A DNA stretch of 64,000 nucleotides, from positions 79,485,173 through 79,549,172 of the forward strand of contig NC_061122.1 in NCBI RefSeq assembly GCF_002878395.1, given 5' to 3'. Under the pieces are notes generated by a model. That model ran no database searches. It saw nothing but the letters and a program-made list of their open reading frames with translations, and had not been told where the DNA came from. This document shows, in pieces, positions 12,060 to 23,899 of this stretch. Position 1 is the stretch's first letter. Each line of letters opens with the position of its first letter. The translations under genes were made by a program, and so were the position numbers. The DNA is from Capsicum annuum. Taxonomy: Eukaryota; Streptophyta; Magnoliopsida; Solanales; Solanaceae.

Positions 12060-12520
12060 GTCCCTATAGGATCAGTAAAGTTCTCCTGACGTGGTCACTG
12101 GTACATTACAGGTCTTTTATTTACATGTTTATGCTTTATTAGACCCTGGAGCTTCTCTTTCTTTTGTAACCCCTTATATAGCCGTCAACTTCAGAGGCAG
12201 TCCCAAAATCTTAGCAGAGCCTTTTTTAATATCTACCCTAGTGGGTGTCTCTATTATAGCCCGGAGGGTATCAGGAACTTCCTAGTTACAATGTCTCAGA
12301 AAGTCACTTTATTTGATCTTATGGAGTTAGAGATATTGGATTTTAACGTCATTCTCGGCATGGGTTGGCTTCACTCATGTTATGCTTCAGTTGATTGTAG
12401 AAATAGAGTAGTTCAATTTTTAGTTTCCAAATAAACCATACATTGAATGGAGGGGTAGTACTATAGCTCTTAGGGTTAGCTTATTTTGTATCTTAGAGAG
12501 AAAAAAATGATATCCAATGG
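12060..12520 (+). pseudogene. Element A protease region
   Basis: The frame reads VTGTLQVFYLHVYALLDPGA then SLSFVTPYIAV. It contains the aspartic protease core L-L-D-P-G-A, so the D-x-G signature is retained, unlike in elements B and D. Downstream LEILDFNVILGMGWLHS corresponds to the second conserved protease block (LGMDWL). A stop at about 12283 separates the two parts. Confidence 0.75.
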
Positions 12521-12575
12521 GTGTATTTATCATCTTGTCTGAGTCAAAGAATCTAATTCTGAGACTTCAACTCTT

Positions 12576-14045
12576 ATGTCAGTTTTAGTAGTGGGGGAAT
12601 TTCCAAATATATTCCTTGAAGATCTTTTCGGAGTTCCTCCCAAAAGGGAAATTGACTTCGAAATAGACCTTCTCCCAGATACACAGCCTACCCCTATTCC
12701 GTCATATAGAATGGCTCCATCCAAACTCAAAGAGTTGAAAGAACAATTGAAAAATCTCCTAGAAAAGGGATTCATTAGGCCCAGCATTTCCCTGTGGGGT
12801 ACACCAATTTTGTTCGTTCGTAAGAAAGACGTATTAACTACCGTCAGTTGAACAAAGTCACAATCAAAAACAAATAACCACTTTCCAAAATTGATGACTT
12901 GTTCGACCAATTTCAAGGTTCCAGTTACTTTTCTAAGATAGACCTCAGATTTGGTTATCATAAGCTCAGAGTCAGAGAATATAACATTCTAAAAATAGCT
13001 TTCAGAACTCGATATGGTCGCTTCGAGTTTCTAATCATGTCCTTTGGTCTCACGAATGAGCCAGCAACCTTTATGTACTTGATGAATAGAGTGTTCAAAT
13101 AGTACTTGGACATGTTCATCATAGTTTTCATTGATGACATTCTTTTAAACTCCCGTAATGAAAATGATCATTTAGACTGCCTCAAAATAGTATTGTAGAC
13201 TCTTAGAGCCCATTAATTTTTTGCTAAATTCAGTAAGTACGAATTTTAGCTAAGATTAGTAGATTTTCTTGGCCATATTTTTTCTGGTGATGGCATTAAA
13301 GTTAATCCTCAAAAGACCGAGACGGTGAGAAACTGGCCCAGACCTATCTCTCCATTAGATATCACGAGTTTCTTGGGTTTAGATGGCTATTACTGATGGT
13401 TTGTTAAAGAATTTTCGTCTATTTCATCCCCATGTCCAGATTGACTCAGAAAAAAGTTAAGTTGTAGTGGTCAGATTCTTATGAGAAGAGTTTTCAGGCG
13501 TTAAAGACTTGACTTATCACATCCCCAGTTTTTCTGCTGCCAGGTGGTTTAGATGGATTTGTTGTGTACTATGATTCTTCTAGAGTTGGTTTGGGATGTG
13601 TTTGATGCATAAGGGTAAAGTTATAGCCTATTCCTCTAGACAGATTAAGCTCCATGAAAAAAATTAGCCTACCCATGATCTTGAGTTAGCAACTGTTGTG
13701 TTTGTCGTAAAATTTTGGAGGCATTATCTGTATGGGGTGCATGTTAATGTATTCACAGATCACAAAAGCTTGCAGTATGTATTTTTTCAGAAGGGTTTGA
13801 ATCTGCGTTAGAGGATATGATTAGAGCTACTGAAAGATTATGATATAAGTGTTTTGTACCATTTAGGCAAGGCCAATGTAGTGGCAGATGCCCTAAGTAG
13901 ATTGCCTATGGGTAGTGTTGCTCATGTCAAGGGTGATAAGAAAAAGTTAGTTAGAGAAATTCATCAGCTTGCCAAATTAGGTATTCGTTTGGTTGATTCA
14001 GTAAAGGTAGAATTTGGGTTTAGAATAGCTCAAAATCTTCTTTAG
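12576..14045 (+). pseudogene. Element A reverse transcriptase and RNase H
   Basis: RT motifs in order: [110 protein letters not shown] and the catalytic FIDDIL (the Asp-Asp pair at 13133-13138). RNase H follows with [34 protein letters not shown] and KANVVADALSR. Several stops (for example near 13101 and 13196) and frame changes break the reading. The palm Asp of the SKIDL motif and both Asp of FIDDIL are present; the whole is nevertheless a pseudogene. Confidence 0.85.
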
Positions 14046-14059
14046 TTGCCGAAGTGAAA

Positions 14060-15440
14060 GAAAAGCAGGATAGGGATCCTAGTCTGGTGAAACTAAAGAA
14101 GTTAATTAGAGATTAAAAAGTAGAGGTCTTCTCCCAAAGGGGATATGGTGTGTTGCATTGCTAAGGTAGACTATGTGTGCTATGTGTTGATGAGTTGAGA
14201 TAGTGAATTCTTGCAGAATCACATGGTGCACATTAAACGATTCATCCAGGGCCACAAATATGCACCGCGATCTACGGGAAATCTATTGGTAGAATGGGAT
14301 AAAGAGGGATATTGCATAGTTTTTGGCTAAATACTCCACTTTCCAGCAGGTTAAGATTGAGCATCAGAAGCCTAGTGGGTCTATACAGGAGTTCAGTATT
14401 CCCACTTGGAAGTGGGAGGTAGTGAACATGGATTTTGTGATAGGTTTGTCTCATACTCATCAGCAGCATGATTCGATTTGATTTATTGTAGACAGGATGA
14501 CCAGATTAGCCCATTTCTTGCCAGTTCATACTTCTTATTCAGCCGAGGACTATGCCAAGATCTATATTATAGAGTTGGTTAGGTTGCACGGTGTTTTATT
14601 GTCTATCATCTCAAATAGGGGTACTCAATTCACCTCTCACTTTTGGAAAGCTTTTCAGAAGGGTCTCGGTACCCAAGTTCACCTTAGTACATCCTTTCAC
14701 CCTAAGACAAATGGTCAGGAAGAGAGGTCCATTCAGACCCTTGAGGATATGTTGAGATCGTGTGTAGTCGACTTTAAGGGCAGTTGGGATGACCATTTGC
14801 TTTCGATTGAATTCGCGTATAGTAACAACCATTATTAGATGGCTTCATTTGAGGAACTATATGGAAGGAGATATAGATCTTTAATTTGTTGGTTAGAAGT
14901 AGGAGAAACTGCTTTGATAAGGCCTGCCTTGGTGTTTAATGCTTTAGAGAAAGTACAGTTGATTAGGGAGAGACTTAAGGCAGCCCAGAGCCGACAGAAA
15001 TTTTATGCAGATGTAAGAAGGAAAGATCTTGAGTTTGAGATTAGTGATTTTGTATATATGAAGATCTCTCCCATGAAGGGAGTGAAGAGGTTTGGTAAGA
15101 AGGCGAAGCTTAGTCCTCGATATGTTGGCCCTTTCAAAATTATGAGTCATTTCAGAAAGGTGGCTTATGAGCTTGAGTTGCCTATAGTCTTAGCATCAAT
15201 GCACCCAGTATTCCATATCTCTTTGTTGAAGAAGTGCATAAGTGACCCAGCAGTTGTAGTCCCCATAGAGAGTGTAAGTATTTAGAACAGCCTTTCTTAT
15301 GTAGAAATTCCAGTCAAAATCCTTGATCGACAAATTTGTAGACTAAGGAACAAAGAAATCCCCCTAGTCAAAGTTCTTTAGCGGAATCAGTTTATTAAGG
15401 GAACCACTTGGGAAGCAAAAGCAAATATTTAGACCAAGTA
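14060..15440 (+). pseudogene. Element A integrase and chromodomain-like tail
   Basis: The HHCC zinc finger region is decayed: the expected C-P-T-C is Y-S-T-F (about 14327-14338), so both cysteines are lost. The core starts with NMDFVIGLSH and continues RMTRLAHFLPVHTSYSAEDY. The second catalytic block reads ISNRGTQFTSHFW, with Asn (codon 14614-14616) where active enzymes have the DDE Asp. The third block has SFHPKTNGQEERSIQTLED, keeping a Glu. The C-terminal part has KLSPRYVGPFKI and HPVFHISLLKK, then a chromodomain-like PVKILDRQICRLRNKE and TTWEAKANI. A stop splits the core at 14836. Confidence 0.85.
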
Positions 15441-15688
15441 CCCTCATTTTTTCTCCGAAAACTCAGACTCAGCTGAAGGTAACAATCGTCTTAGAAGTTC
15501 TCATTCCCATGCTCAGTTTTAGCTGCATATCATTCTTAGTCAGTCATGCATTCATAGAAACAGTTCAGTCATGTGTCATGTTTCAGACTCAGCCATGAAA
15601 TCATGTTTTCATCATGTATATTCAGCATGTAATCTCAGTTCCTCAGTGTTTTCAGCTTAACCAGTCTAATTCAAGGACGAATGTTCCC

Positions 15689-15701
15689 AAGGAAGAGATA
15701 T
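15689..15701 (+). other. Polypurine tract of element A
   Basis: AAGGAAGAGATAT directly precedes the 3' LTR start TGTAATACC at 15702. Position and purine content fit the plus-strand primer site. Confidence 0.65.
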
Positions 15702-17915
15702 TGTAATACCCCAAAAAACCAAACCAATGCTAGAGTCATGTTTCAAGATCATATGTAGTACATTATAGCTCTTTGTTAATTTTATGAGTTAGTTTGATGT
15801 ATAATAAGGTCTCAAATAACTCCCAACTGTTAGACGAATCAAAATATTCCTTACCTATTGAATTTTTTATAGGAATGTTGATGTAGTCCAACTAAAATGA
15901 GCATATCCTTTACTCTACTGTGAATTTTCCAGCTCAAGACCCACCAAGCTGTAGAAAATTGAATTAGATTTCCAACGATACCAATTTCTCCCAAATACGA
16001 TACTCGGGTAAGATGCTATGACACTTTTAGTGCAAAATAGTAGTCCAACGTGATAAGGCTACATCGCAGTGATGGCCTAATGGCTATTTCGCAATTTCCC
16101 AGTGGGGCAATACGATGGCTCCGAATCATGCCAAGGTTCCTGTTAGCAGTTGTCCATTTCTAGAGGTGCAACGCGATAGCACCATGCGTGCCATTAGGTA
16201 AAATAGAGATTGTCAACTTTCCAGTGGCCCGACGTGATTGCACCGTATTGCGCTGGGTGTCAAAATTAGGATTTTGAGTTTAGTTCCACATTTTTAATTC
16301 CCAAAGGCATTTAAGTCCTTTTCCCTCACCCCATTCAGTCCAAACACGGGATTTAAATCCCAAAAGAGCACTAATTTCTCATTATTTTCACAATTTACTC
16401 AAATTAAAGTAGCCCTCTTTTAAGAACAAACCCGAGCCTTCAAAATTCAAGATCAAATCTCAAGAATTCACCATCAATTCTCATGAATTCATCAACCCGG
16501 CTATGTTAAGTGTTCATCCATGGGTTCATTTCACCCATGGAGTTCAAGTATCCAAGTTTTAATTCAAAGTTGTGATCTTTACAAGCTATTGTGATTTTAA
16601 TTATGATCTTAACCATGAACTCTCATGAATTGTAATTATATACCATGTTTACATGAAATTGTTGTTGTTAACAAACCCCACATATTTTAATATTGTTATT
16701 CACTGATTTAAATAAAACTTAGTAATGTTGATTTTGAAATCATACTACTACTACAAGCCTTAAACTATTCACATGCTTAGCTTAAACTATGAATATCAAG
16801 TGTCTGATGAAATGCCTACAAGAATGAATTTTGAATGACGCTTTCATACTATGTCCCCTAAGTTTTAGAATTATTTTACTATTATTGCTATCGAGTCCTG
16901 GGTATAATGAATACCCGAAAACATAGATGTTTACTTAGTCTCAGTATCTTCAGAATTATTTTAGAATATGCTATGAGCATTATCAGTTCAGACAATTATC
17001 ATAATCAGTTAATTTTAGAATAGTTCTGTATTCTGAGTCAGTTCAGTTGAGAGTAGGATTTAGCACCGAGAAAACTCGGGGATGGGGGCTCACCTTCCAG
17101 TTGAGGGTGAAACCTTAGTAGTAGTCCCTGCATCCAAAACTATGTCGCCAACATAGGTTGATATATTAACCTGCCAGTTGAGGGTTGATCTCATATGGGT
17201 ACCTGCCAGTTGAGTGTAACCCTTAGTCCTTCGAGACAACACTTTAGTGTATCCACACAGCTAGTGTTAGTACTCGTGGCATGGTACTGACATACTTCCA
17301 ATCGGGGTCACAGGTTGGACCCTAAATTTGCTCATTGGGGCATATCGGTTAGATGATAGCTCGCACAATCTCAGTCCAATAATTAGTTCAGTAATTCAGT
17401 TTTAGTTTGCTTAACCGTGGCATACAGATATCAGATATTTCAGTATTTTAGTTTATAAATTATATTCAGAACATGATTTATACTTGGTCACGCATCCATT
17501 GGTATCTATAGATTTCATGCACTCTCAATATTTACAAATTTCATGCATTCTATTCAGTTCCTCATGCTATTCATTTAGTCAGTTATTACGTATGCAAATG
17601 AAACCATGTATATCAGTCTACCTCATTTAGCATACCATTACATTCAAAGTATTGATCGCATACTCTTTTCTTACACTATGATGTTTCATATCATAGGTTC
17701 GGACGCTTAGTTCCTGGATCGTGTATAGACCTTCCAGATTATCAGTCGTAGGAATGGTGAGTCCTTACATTTTGAGGAAAGACTATATTTATTTTCATAC
17801 TTTGAATTCAATAGTTAGATAGTGTTAGTTGGGGCTTTCCCATTAACTCTTATTCAGTCAGTTAAGGCATTTCAGACTAGTATAGACAGTCAGTTAGTTT
17901 TGTTATTATTTTTGG
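15702..17915 (+). repeat. Element A 3' LTR (truncated at its end)
   Basis: It aligns with 5869-6736 plus 9197-10600 and lacks the nested solo LTR. It stops matching after TTTGTTATTATTTT at about 17915, so the final ~215 bp (R/U5 end) and the second target duplication are missing. Sequence beyond 17916 is unrelated to the 5' LTR. Confidence 0.85.
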
Positions 17916-19225
17916 TGGCGTCCAGATAGGCTAGACTTAATTTTCTATTAGATTAAGCTTTATTATGGTAATATTTTAGTATTATGTTAGCTATGGGTGG
18001 GTATTTTGGACTCTATTGATGATTTAGTATTTACTAATTAAGTTAATCGATTAAGGGTCTTTTTGATAGAATTCAGCTTAGTCTTTCTTCGTATTTATCT
18101 CTTTAGATACCTTAAGACTAGTTTGGAATTACTTAGTACCTTGGGATGGAAGTGTGAGCACTATTCTAGGTTTGGGTAGGTGCTTACCTTAGTATGGGAT
18201 TTTGGGACTAGTAGTGGGTCTGACTGGCTCTTTCTTTTGGTGTAGACCTTAGAGGCTTTCATTCTTCACATTAAACTAAATATTGAGCTTTAGGATGAAT
18301 TAGTCAACTTAATGAGTTCTAGTTAGCTTTGATACTCAAGGTAGAGTAGTATTTGACTCTTAAAATCTTATCCTTAGACTTAATAACTAAAACCCGTATC
18401 ATTTGTAGATTTGATCGTTTGAATTGAGAATTTCATACTAATTGGACTTAAGAGAAACTATAACCTTGGATTGTCACTAATTTTGGCTTACTTATTAATT
18501 TTGATTCAATTCCAATAATTATGATTTATACCGACTTTTTCTATCATGATTCGATTTTCTAGTCCCAATCCAAGTTCAACAATTATGTTCAAAGAGGAGT
18601 TTTAGGAACGTTTTGCCCATGGTTCACTTTATACTTTTATTATAGATAAATCCATCATTTTATTAAAGTACTCCTTGTTTTTATATATTGGACTTAAGGG
18701 AGCTCGATTGAGTTATTCCTTTCTTATTTGTGCTTTCTACGATTATGTTTTTACTTTTGAGTAACTTTTTCTACATATTTATCATAATCGCCAAATTTTT
18801 TGAAATATTATTTTGCTTATGTCCTTTTTTTCTGACTTTAATTTATATTCTCGCATTTTATCATACTCTTATTATAATTTAGCTTGGTCATCCTACAATT
18901 CTTAGTGAGTGTCCGTTGTTTTGGTACTCATACTATACTTCTGAAACTTTTTCCTAATGAAGATCTGAGTATAAGCCACCATCATTAATGTTATCCTCAA
19001 GCTTGTTGCTACTTCAGAGATAGGGTGAGCTTTTAAAGCTCGAAATTGATCCTCTGTCCTTCTTCTATTTTTGGATAGTCTTTTGTATATTTCGAACTAC
19101 ATGTATATTTGACACTTTTTAGTACTTTATTTTTTATTTAGAGTCTCTTGCATCGACCTTATTAAGTCGTAGGGATACTCTTTCGAATATTTTACCCTTC
19201 TTTCTTCTACTTTTCAGTACGCTTA

Positions 19226-19290
<65 letters not shown>

Positions 19291-19452
19291 ATACACACAC
19301 ACACTTAGTACTTTTATCGCATGCTTTAATTCTGTATTTTTTTTTTCATCGCTTAGCCCATTACTTATTGTTTTAATCATGACTCAAGAAATCAGGCCAT
19401 GATAGTTCTTCATGGATTTTCCTATGTTACATGTTTTCATGATGAATTTATC
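17916..19452. other. Unassigned AT-rich spacer with (AT)n microsatellite
   Basis: No gene or domain recognised. A long (AT)n tract runs 19231-19287 and is followed by ATACACACACACAC. The stretch may be older retroelement debris, because the sequence across the element B insertion (29827 on) is decayed copia, but I could not align this left flank to copia. Confidence 0.5.
19231..19287. repeat. (AT)n microsatellite
   Basis: About 28 uninterrupted AT dinucleotides followed by a short CA-rich tail. Likely length-polymorphic. Confidence 0.95.
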
Positions 19453-19457
19453 ATTGT

Positions 19458-21895
19458 TGAAAAACCTAGATTGTGAACCATGCCAAGAATTTCATCTTTT
19501 GATGTCTCTAGGATGGATACGACTAGAGGTGTGAGTCATACCCTTTGGATACGAGTTGTATCCTTCTCTCCCTCCCTTCTCAGACCATGAGTATCCTATT
19601 AGGATTATATACTACCTATTATACCACTTGACCTCCCATTAGTCGTACCCAAAGGGTATAAGTCATACTAAGGTGAGTTGTTAAGAGGTGTCTTGAAGCT
19701 TGAAGTGGATTGTTTGGGGTACGGTTGATGGATACGAGTTAGGGGTTGAGTCTTACCCTTTGGATATGACTCAAAGGTGTATGGTCGTACCCTTGATAGT
19801 GTGTGTGACCTAGGATAAGCCAAGGGTAAGAGTTAGGGTACCACTCATACCCTAAGGTACGGTTCTCTTAGTTTATAATGAGTCGTACCCCTGGATGGGT
19901 TCATTTTCCATCTTTTAAATAAGGGCCTTGTGGTCATTTCTCATGCCTAAAACCCTAAGTCCTCTCACTATATAAGTGCTTGTAGCCTCCTAAACATCTA
20001 TTTTGATGGATCAAACACCCTAAATACTCTCTCTATCTAATCTTTGAAGGATTGGAGGCTAAGGCTTCAAGGGTGATCTTCAAGAGGAACAGTGAAGTCA
20101 ATATTCTTAGTGATTCAAGTTATCTAAGGCATGTAACTCTTACCCTTTCTAAATAACTCTAAACCCATGTATTTCACACTTGGATTAGTAAGCGTACATG
20201 GTGATTTTGAAATTAATAAAAAGGGTTTTGTTGCCTAATGATGAATAATGATGATTCTTGCTTAGACTTATGTTTATACATGTTATTGATGGTAATTTGC
20301 ATGCGTAAATTCTTGTTGTATATGGTGTAACATGTGGGTCTTTATTAAGCGTAGCTCGATGATTTCTACCATGAAATTGGCCTTGGTAAAGACATGTACA
20401 CGAGGTGTTTGTGAAAATGTCTAAGTGAGATGTCTAGTTACATGATGATGATGCTTTAAACTAGGGCAATGGCCCAATATTTATGAATGCTTGATAAATG
20501 ATACTGTAAAGGTAAAATGATTCATGTATTGTGTAATTGATGACCTTGGTAGTTTGATGAATAAGAAGAAGGTTAAAGTCCCTAATATGGAAATAAACTT
20601 GAAGTGTGTATTGAACTAAATTATGGTATAGAATTGCTAATAAAGTGTGAATGGCTTGTACAGGTCTTGAGGACCATAGTTTGAATTGTATGATGAGTTG
20701 AATTTAGGCATTAGCCTATTAAAATGATTGAACAATGATGGCTCTCACGAGGATTATATGGTCATGTATGGTGTCGAATTGGCTAAATGGGTTAAAGTTC
20801 TTATGTGTGGAATTAGATGCATGGAGAAAGGGCTAGAGTCCCAAAGTCGACTAATGATAGTAGTGATGGCTTAAGGTTAAAGTCCCTTGCTTAGTGAAAT
20901 CGCTTGTGGTTAAAGTCCCTTGCATAATGAGATTTCATAAGGTCAAAGTACCTTGCCAAATGAATTAGCTTAGGGTTAGAGTCCCCTATCTAATATGGCA
21001 TGAGGTTAGAGTCCCTTCCCAAGTGAGTGAGCATATGGTTAGAGCCCCTTGTTTGAATTAATCTATGTGAGTGGTTAGAGTCCCTTATATATATGAATGT
21101 GTGTAAGTGGTTAGAGTCCCTCACTTAAATGATGCATGTGTGGTTATATTTCCTTGAGTAAATGTGAACATGGTTAAATTCCTATGCCTAATGAGATATG
21201 CTTGAATCTATAAGTATGAAAGGTTGGAGTCCTCCATTGCATGTATGATGAATGAGTGCTTCCAAAGTGTTGATAAGAATTGCCCCCTTGGTTAGCATGT
21301 GATATATCTATATGTATGGATAAGGTTATGAATATGATTGAATATGATACATATTGACTTGTTTTTGAATGATGTTATTTTATCCTTATTCTTGTGTTAC
21401 ATGCTAGTTCTTCAACTGCTAACCATCTCTGAACACTATGTCCCTACGTGACATAGAAGTTGAGGCATCTTCTTCTCTTCCTACACAGTGATTAGGTAAT
21501 CAAAGTAGTTCGTTCATTGACTTGGGAGTGGTGAGCTTCCTTACTTTAGAAGATTATTCCTTCTTGGTCTCCTATCCTTAGACTTAGTCTTATTTTGACT
21601 TGGTTTGGCTATTGTCGGGGGCTTGTCCCGATATTTGTATTTCTAAACTTTGGTTTGTACAAAGGTGTTGTGGATGACTGTGGACTTGAGTATATTCGTT
21701 AGTGTGTTGATATTTATAAGATGGTTAGACATTGTTAAGTTTTTGCTTCTAGTGTTGTTTTCTCTATCTTATTATGCTATCAGGATTCATCCGACCCTTG
21801 TATTGATGTGATAATTTTGATGGGTTATCAGGGAAAACTGCAGTTCATGTGGGCTTGAGATTCCATACAACATGGCCTAATTTTGGGCAATGTCA
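19458..21895 (+). repeat. Element B 5' LTR
   Basis: It begins TGAAAAACC and ends GGGCAATGTCA. A TATA-like TATATAA lies at 19969-19975. Upstream of it are repeated words GTCGTACCC and GGGTACGAG in both orientations, giving short inverted repeats. The stretch 20860-21180 is a degenerate tandem array built on GGTTAGAGTCCCTT. Confidence 0.92.
20860..21180 (+). repeat. Degenerate ~37-bp tandem modules in the element B 5' LTR
   Basis: About eight modules each contain GGTTAAAGTCCCTTGC or GGTTAGAGTCCCTT followed by a variable spacer of about 20 bp. The homologous array at 28755-29100 in the 3' LTR differs in spacing and in individual units, for example extra units with ATGTGTGTGAGTGG. Confidence 0.8.
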
Positions 21896-21897
21896 AG

Positions 21898-21910
21898 TTA
21901 GTATCAGAGC
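21898..21910 (+). other. Primer-binding site of element B
   Basis: TTAGTATCAGAGC two bases after the LTR end resembles the initiator tRNA-Met complement TGGTATCAGAGC. The same variant site (TTAGTATTAGAAC) is found in element D. Confidence 0.7.
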
Positions 21911-22106
21911 CTAGGTTCATGGTCAGTTGGGTGTCCACATACCGTGTTGAGTAGAGTCTCCTTTATGGGTGTGAAGCATACCGCACTTATAAAAGAGAAG
22001 TTAAGAGATATTTTAGGAAATATTTCCCTTCCTTATGTTTCACTCTCAAGCTATAGAGTCTAAGGTCTTGGATTTCTCTGATTTCTATTTGCTATCTTTT
22101 AGATCA

Positions 22107-23300
22107 TGCCTCTATGGAGATCTTAGACTCAAGTAAACCCTTTTGAGGGCCCTATGGATGAAGCTTGTCCAACTTCTGGAGTTTGGACCCGGTCTAGGGC
22201 TATGGCATCTAACCATCTTCATGGGATTCTACCTGTCCCCACTAACCCTGACTATGAGAGTGAGCCTCCTATTTTGTCACCTTAAGGAGATGCTACTAAA
22301 TGTCGAGTATTATCGTTCTATCAACCTATTGACTCAATTAGTAGCTTCTCAAGCCGAGCGTGGTGCTTCGGCTAGCGTTTTTTCTAAGGCCACAAAAATT
22401 AGCCAATTTATGAGGTTGATCCCTTCTATGTTCTCTGGTAAGAAGGTTGAGAAAGATTCTCAAGGTGTTGTTGATGAAATGAAGAAAATCTTTTGAATCA
22501 TGTATGCTTTAGAGATTGAGGTCATTGAGTTTGCTTCCTACCAATTGAAAGATGTAACATACCAATAGTACGAGGGGTGGGATTTGTCTAGAGGTGTTAA
22601 TGCTAGTCCCATCATATGGGAGAAATTCTCTGAGGCTTTCTTAGACCATTTTTTTCTCAAGAGTTGAGGGAGGCAAAGGCAGAAGAGTTTCTGAACTTGA
22701 AGCAAGAGAAGATGTCCGTTCAAGAGTATGCCTTGAAATTCCATCTATTGTCAAGGTATACTCCTAAGATGGTTTCTAGCATGAGGTCTAGAATGCGTAA
22801 GTTTGTCTCAAAATTATCCCGTGAGTTAGTCCTTGAGAGTAAGGCGACCTTGTTGATTGAAAACATGGTGTTGATTGTGTATTTGCAACAAGTGAAAGCA
22901 TAGAAACAGAATCAACTTGAGATTAGTGGGAGGCAAGGAAAGAAATTTAGGCCTTTTGAGCATAGTAATGGTGATGGTGGCAAGTGGCCACAGAAGAAGA
23001 GAGGGAGTTTGAGTTCTTTATCCTCGAATAGTGTTTGCTCTCCTTACCTAAGTTTTTGTGTGATCGTCTAGCTTAGGTTAATGGTGGGTCCCAGGTACAG
23101 TGTGCCCGATTTTAGGCTAGTGGTGCCCAGTTGGCTCTATCTCGCTACTCTTTGTAGATTCTGTGGTCAGAGTCATTATGTCAGTATGAGAAAGAGAGAA
23201 ATAGATGTTTCCATTATGGTCAGGTAGGGCACATGCAGCGTGAGTGCCTCTTCCTAGAAGTTTCTTTGGCCAATAGGTCCCCTGTTGCTACTCTATTACT
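22107..23300 (+). pseudogene. Element B gag (decayed)
   Basis: The gag start is probably ATG at 22107 (MPLWRS), after which an in-frame stop follows. The capsid domain is best seen at 22664-22903: REAKAEEFLNLKQEKMSVQE, then YALKFHLLSRYTPKMVSSMR and RKFVSKLSREL. A zinc knuckle follows at 23206-23247, reading C-F-H-Y-G-Q-V-G-H-M-Q-R-E-C. The second zinc cysteine is replaced by Tyr (codon 23215-23217), so the CCHC finger is broken. Confidence 0.8.
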
Positions 23301-23318
23301 CCCATATCGAAGGGTGTA

Positions 23319-23864
23319 ATGTCTGTCTCTGCTTTTGTTTCTGGCATCGACAATGGCCGAAACCATTTGTATGTGCTTTCTACTCTTCAGGATTCTGAGG
23401 CATCTCCTGATATTGTCATAGGTATGTTGAGACTTTTCTCCTGTGATGTGTATTATTTGCTTGATCTAGAGTCTAATTTTTATTATGTCACCCCGTATGT
23501 GGCTGTGCATATTGATTATGGTCCCGAGAGTCTGTCATTTTCTTTTTTTGTTTCTACCCCAATTGGAGACCTTGTGGTTGTTAGAGAGGTCTATAAGGGA
23601 TGTGTGATATCAGTTGGTGGTAGGAATACTCTTGTAGACTTGATAGAGTTGGACAAAGTTGATTTTAAGGTCATTTTGGGAATGGATTTGTTTCACTCTT
23701 TCTATGCTTCCATAAATTTTTGGACTCGTAGGGTCATGTTTAAATTCCCTAATGAGCCGGTCATTGTATGGGAAGGTGGTTCCCTAGTGCCTAAGGAAAG
23801 GTTCATTTCTTATCTAAAGGCCCAAAAGTTGATTTCAAAGGGGTGTTTGTATCATTTGGTCTGA
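23319..23864 (+). pseudogene. Element B protease region
   Basis: An uninterrupted 181-codon frame. It contains NHLYVLSTLQDSEASPDIVI, then YYLLDLESNFYYVTPYVAV at the protease active site, and VDFKVILGMDLFHSFYASI at the second conserved block. The active-site glycine of the D-x-G signature is Glu here (D-L-E-S). Element D has the same change, which suggests either shared descent of a defective lineage or a family trait. It ends where the spacer to RT begins. Confidence 0.8.
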
Positions 23865-23899
23865 GTTAAATATTCTAACTCAGAAGAGCCTTCTCTAGA

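Larger units (their letters stand above)
5869..17915 (+). mobile_element. Gypsy element A (chromovirus-like LTR retrotransposon, decayed)
   Basis: Layout: 5' LTR (5869-10824, split by a solo LTR), primer-binding site, gag, protease, RT, RNase H, integrase, a chromodomain-like tail, polypurine tract (15689-15701) and a 3' LTR (15702-17915). Pol order PR-RT-RH-INT plus the chromodomain places it in Ty3/gypsy chromoviruses; the Tekay/Del clade is my inference. The LTR starts TATAATACCCC at the 5' copy and TGTAATACCCC at the 3' copy. The flank before the 5' LTR is ATTAC; no matching duplication is visible because the 3' LTR lacks its last ~215 bp. Many in-frame stops show it is inactive. Confidence 0.85.

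Noticed and set aside
11047..15440. Endogenous pararetrovirus (caulimovirid) insertion
   Set aside because: RT regions are accompanied by LTRs, gypsy-type integrase and chromodomain-like tails; no movement or coat protein signature was seen anywhere.
20860..21180. CRISPR-like array
   Set aside because: Units are degenerate with no constant repeat length or unique spacers, lie in an LTR, and the DNA is plant nuclear.
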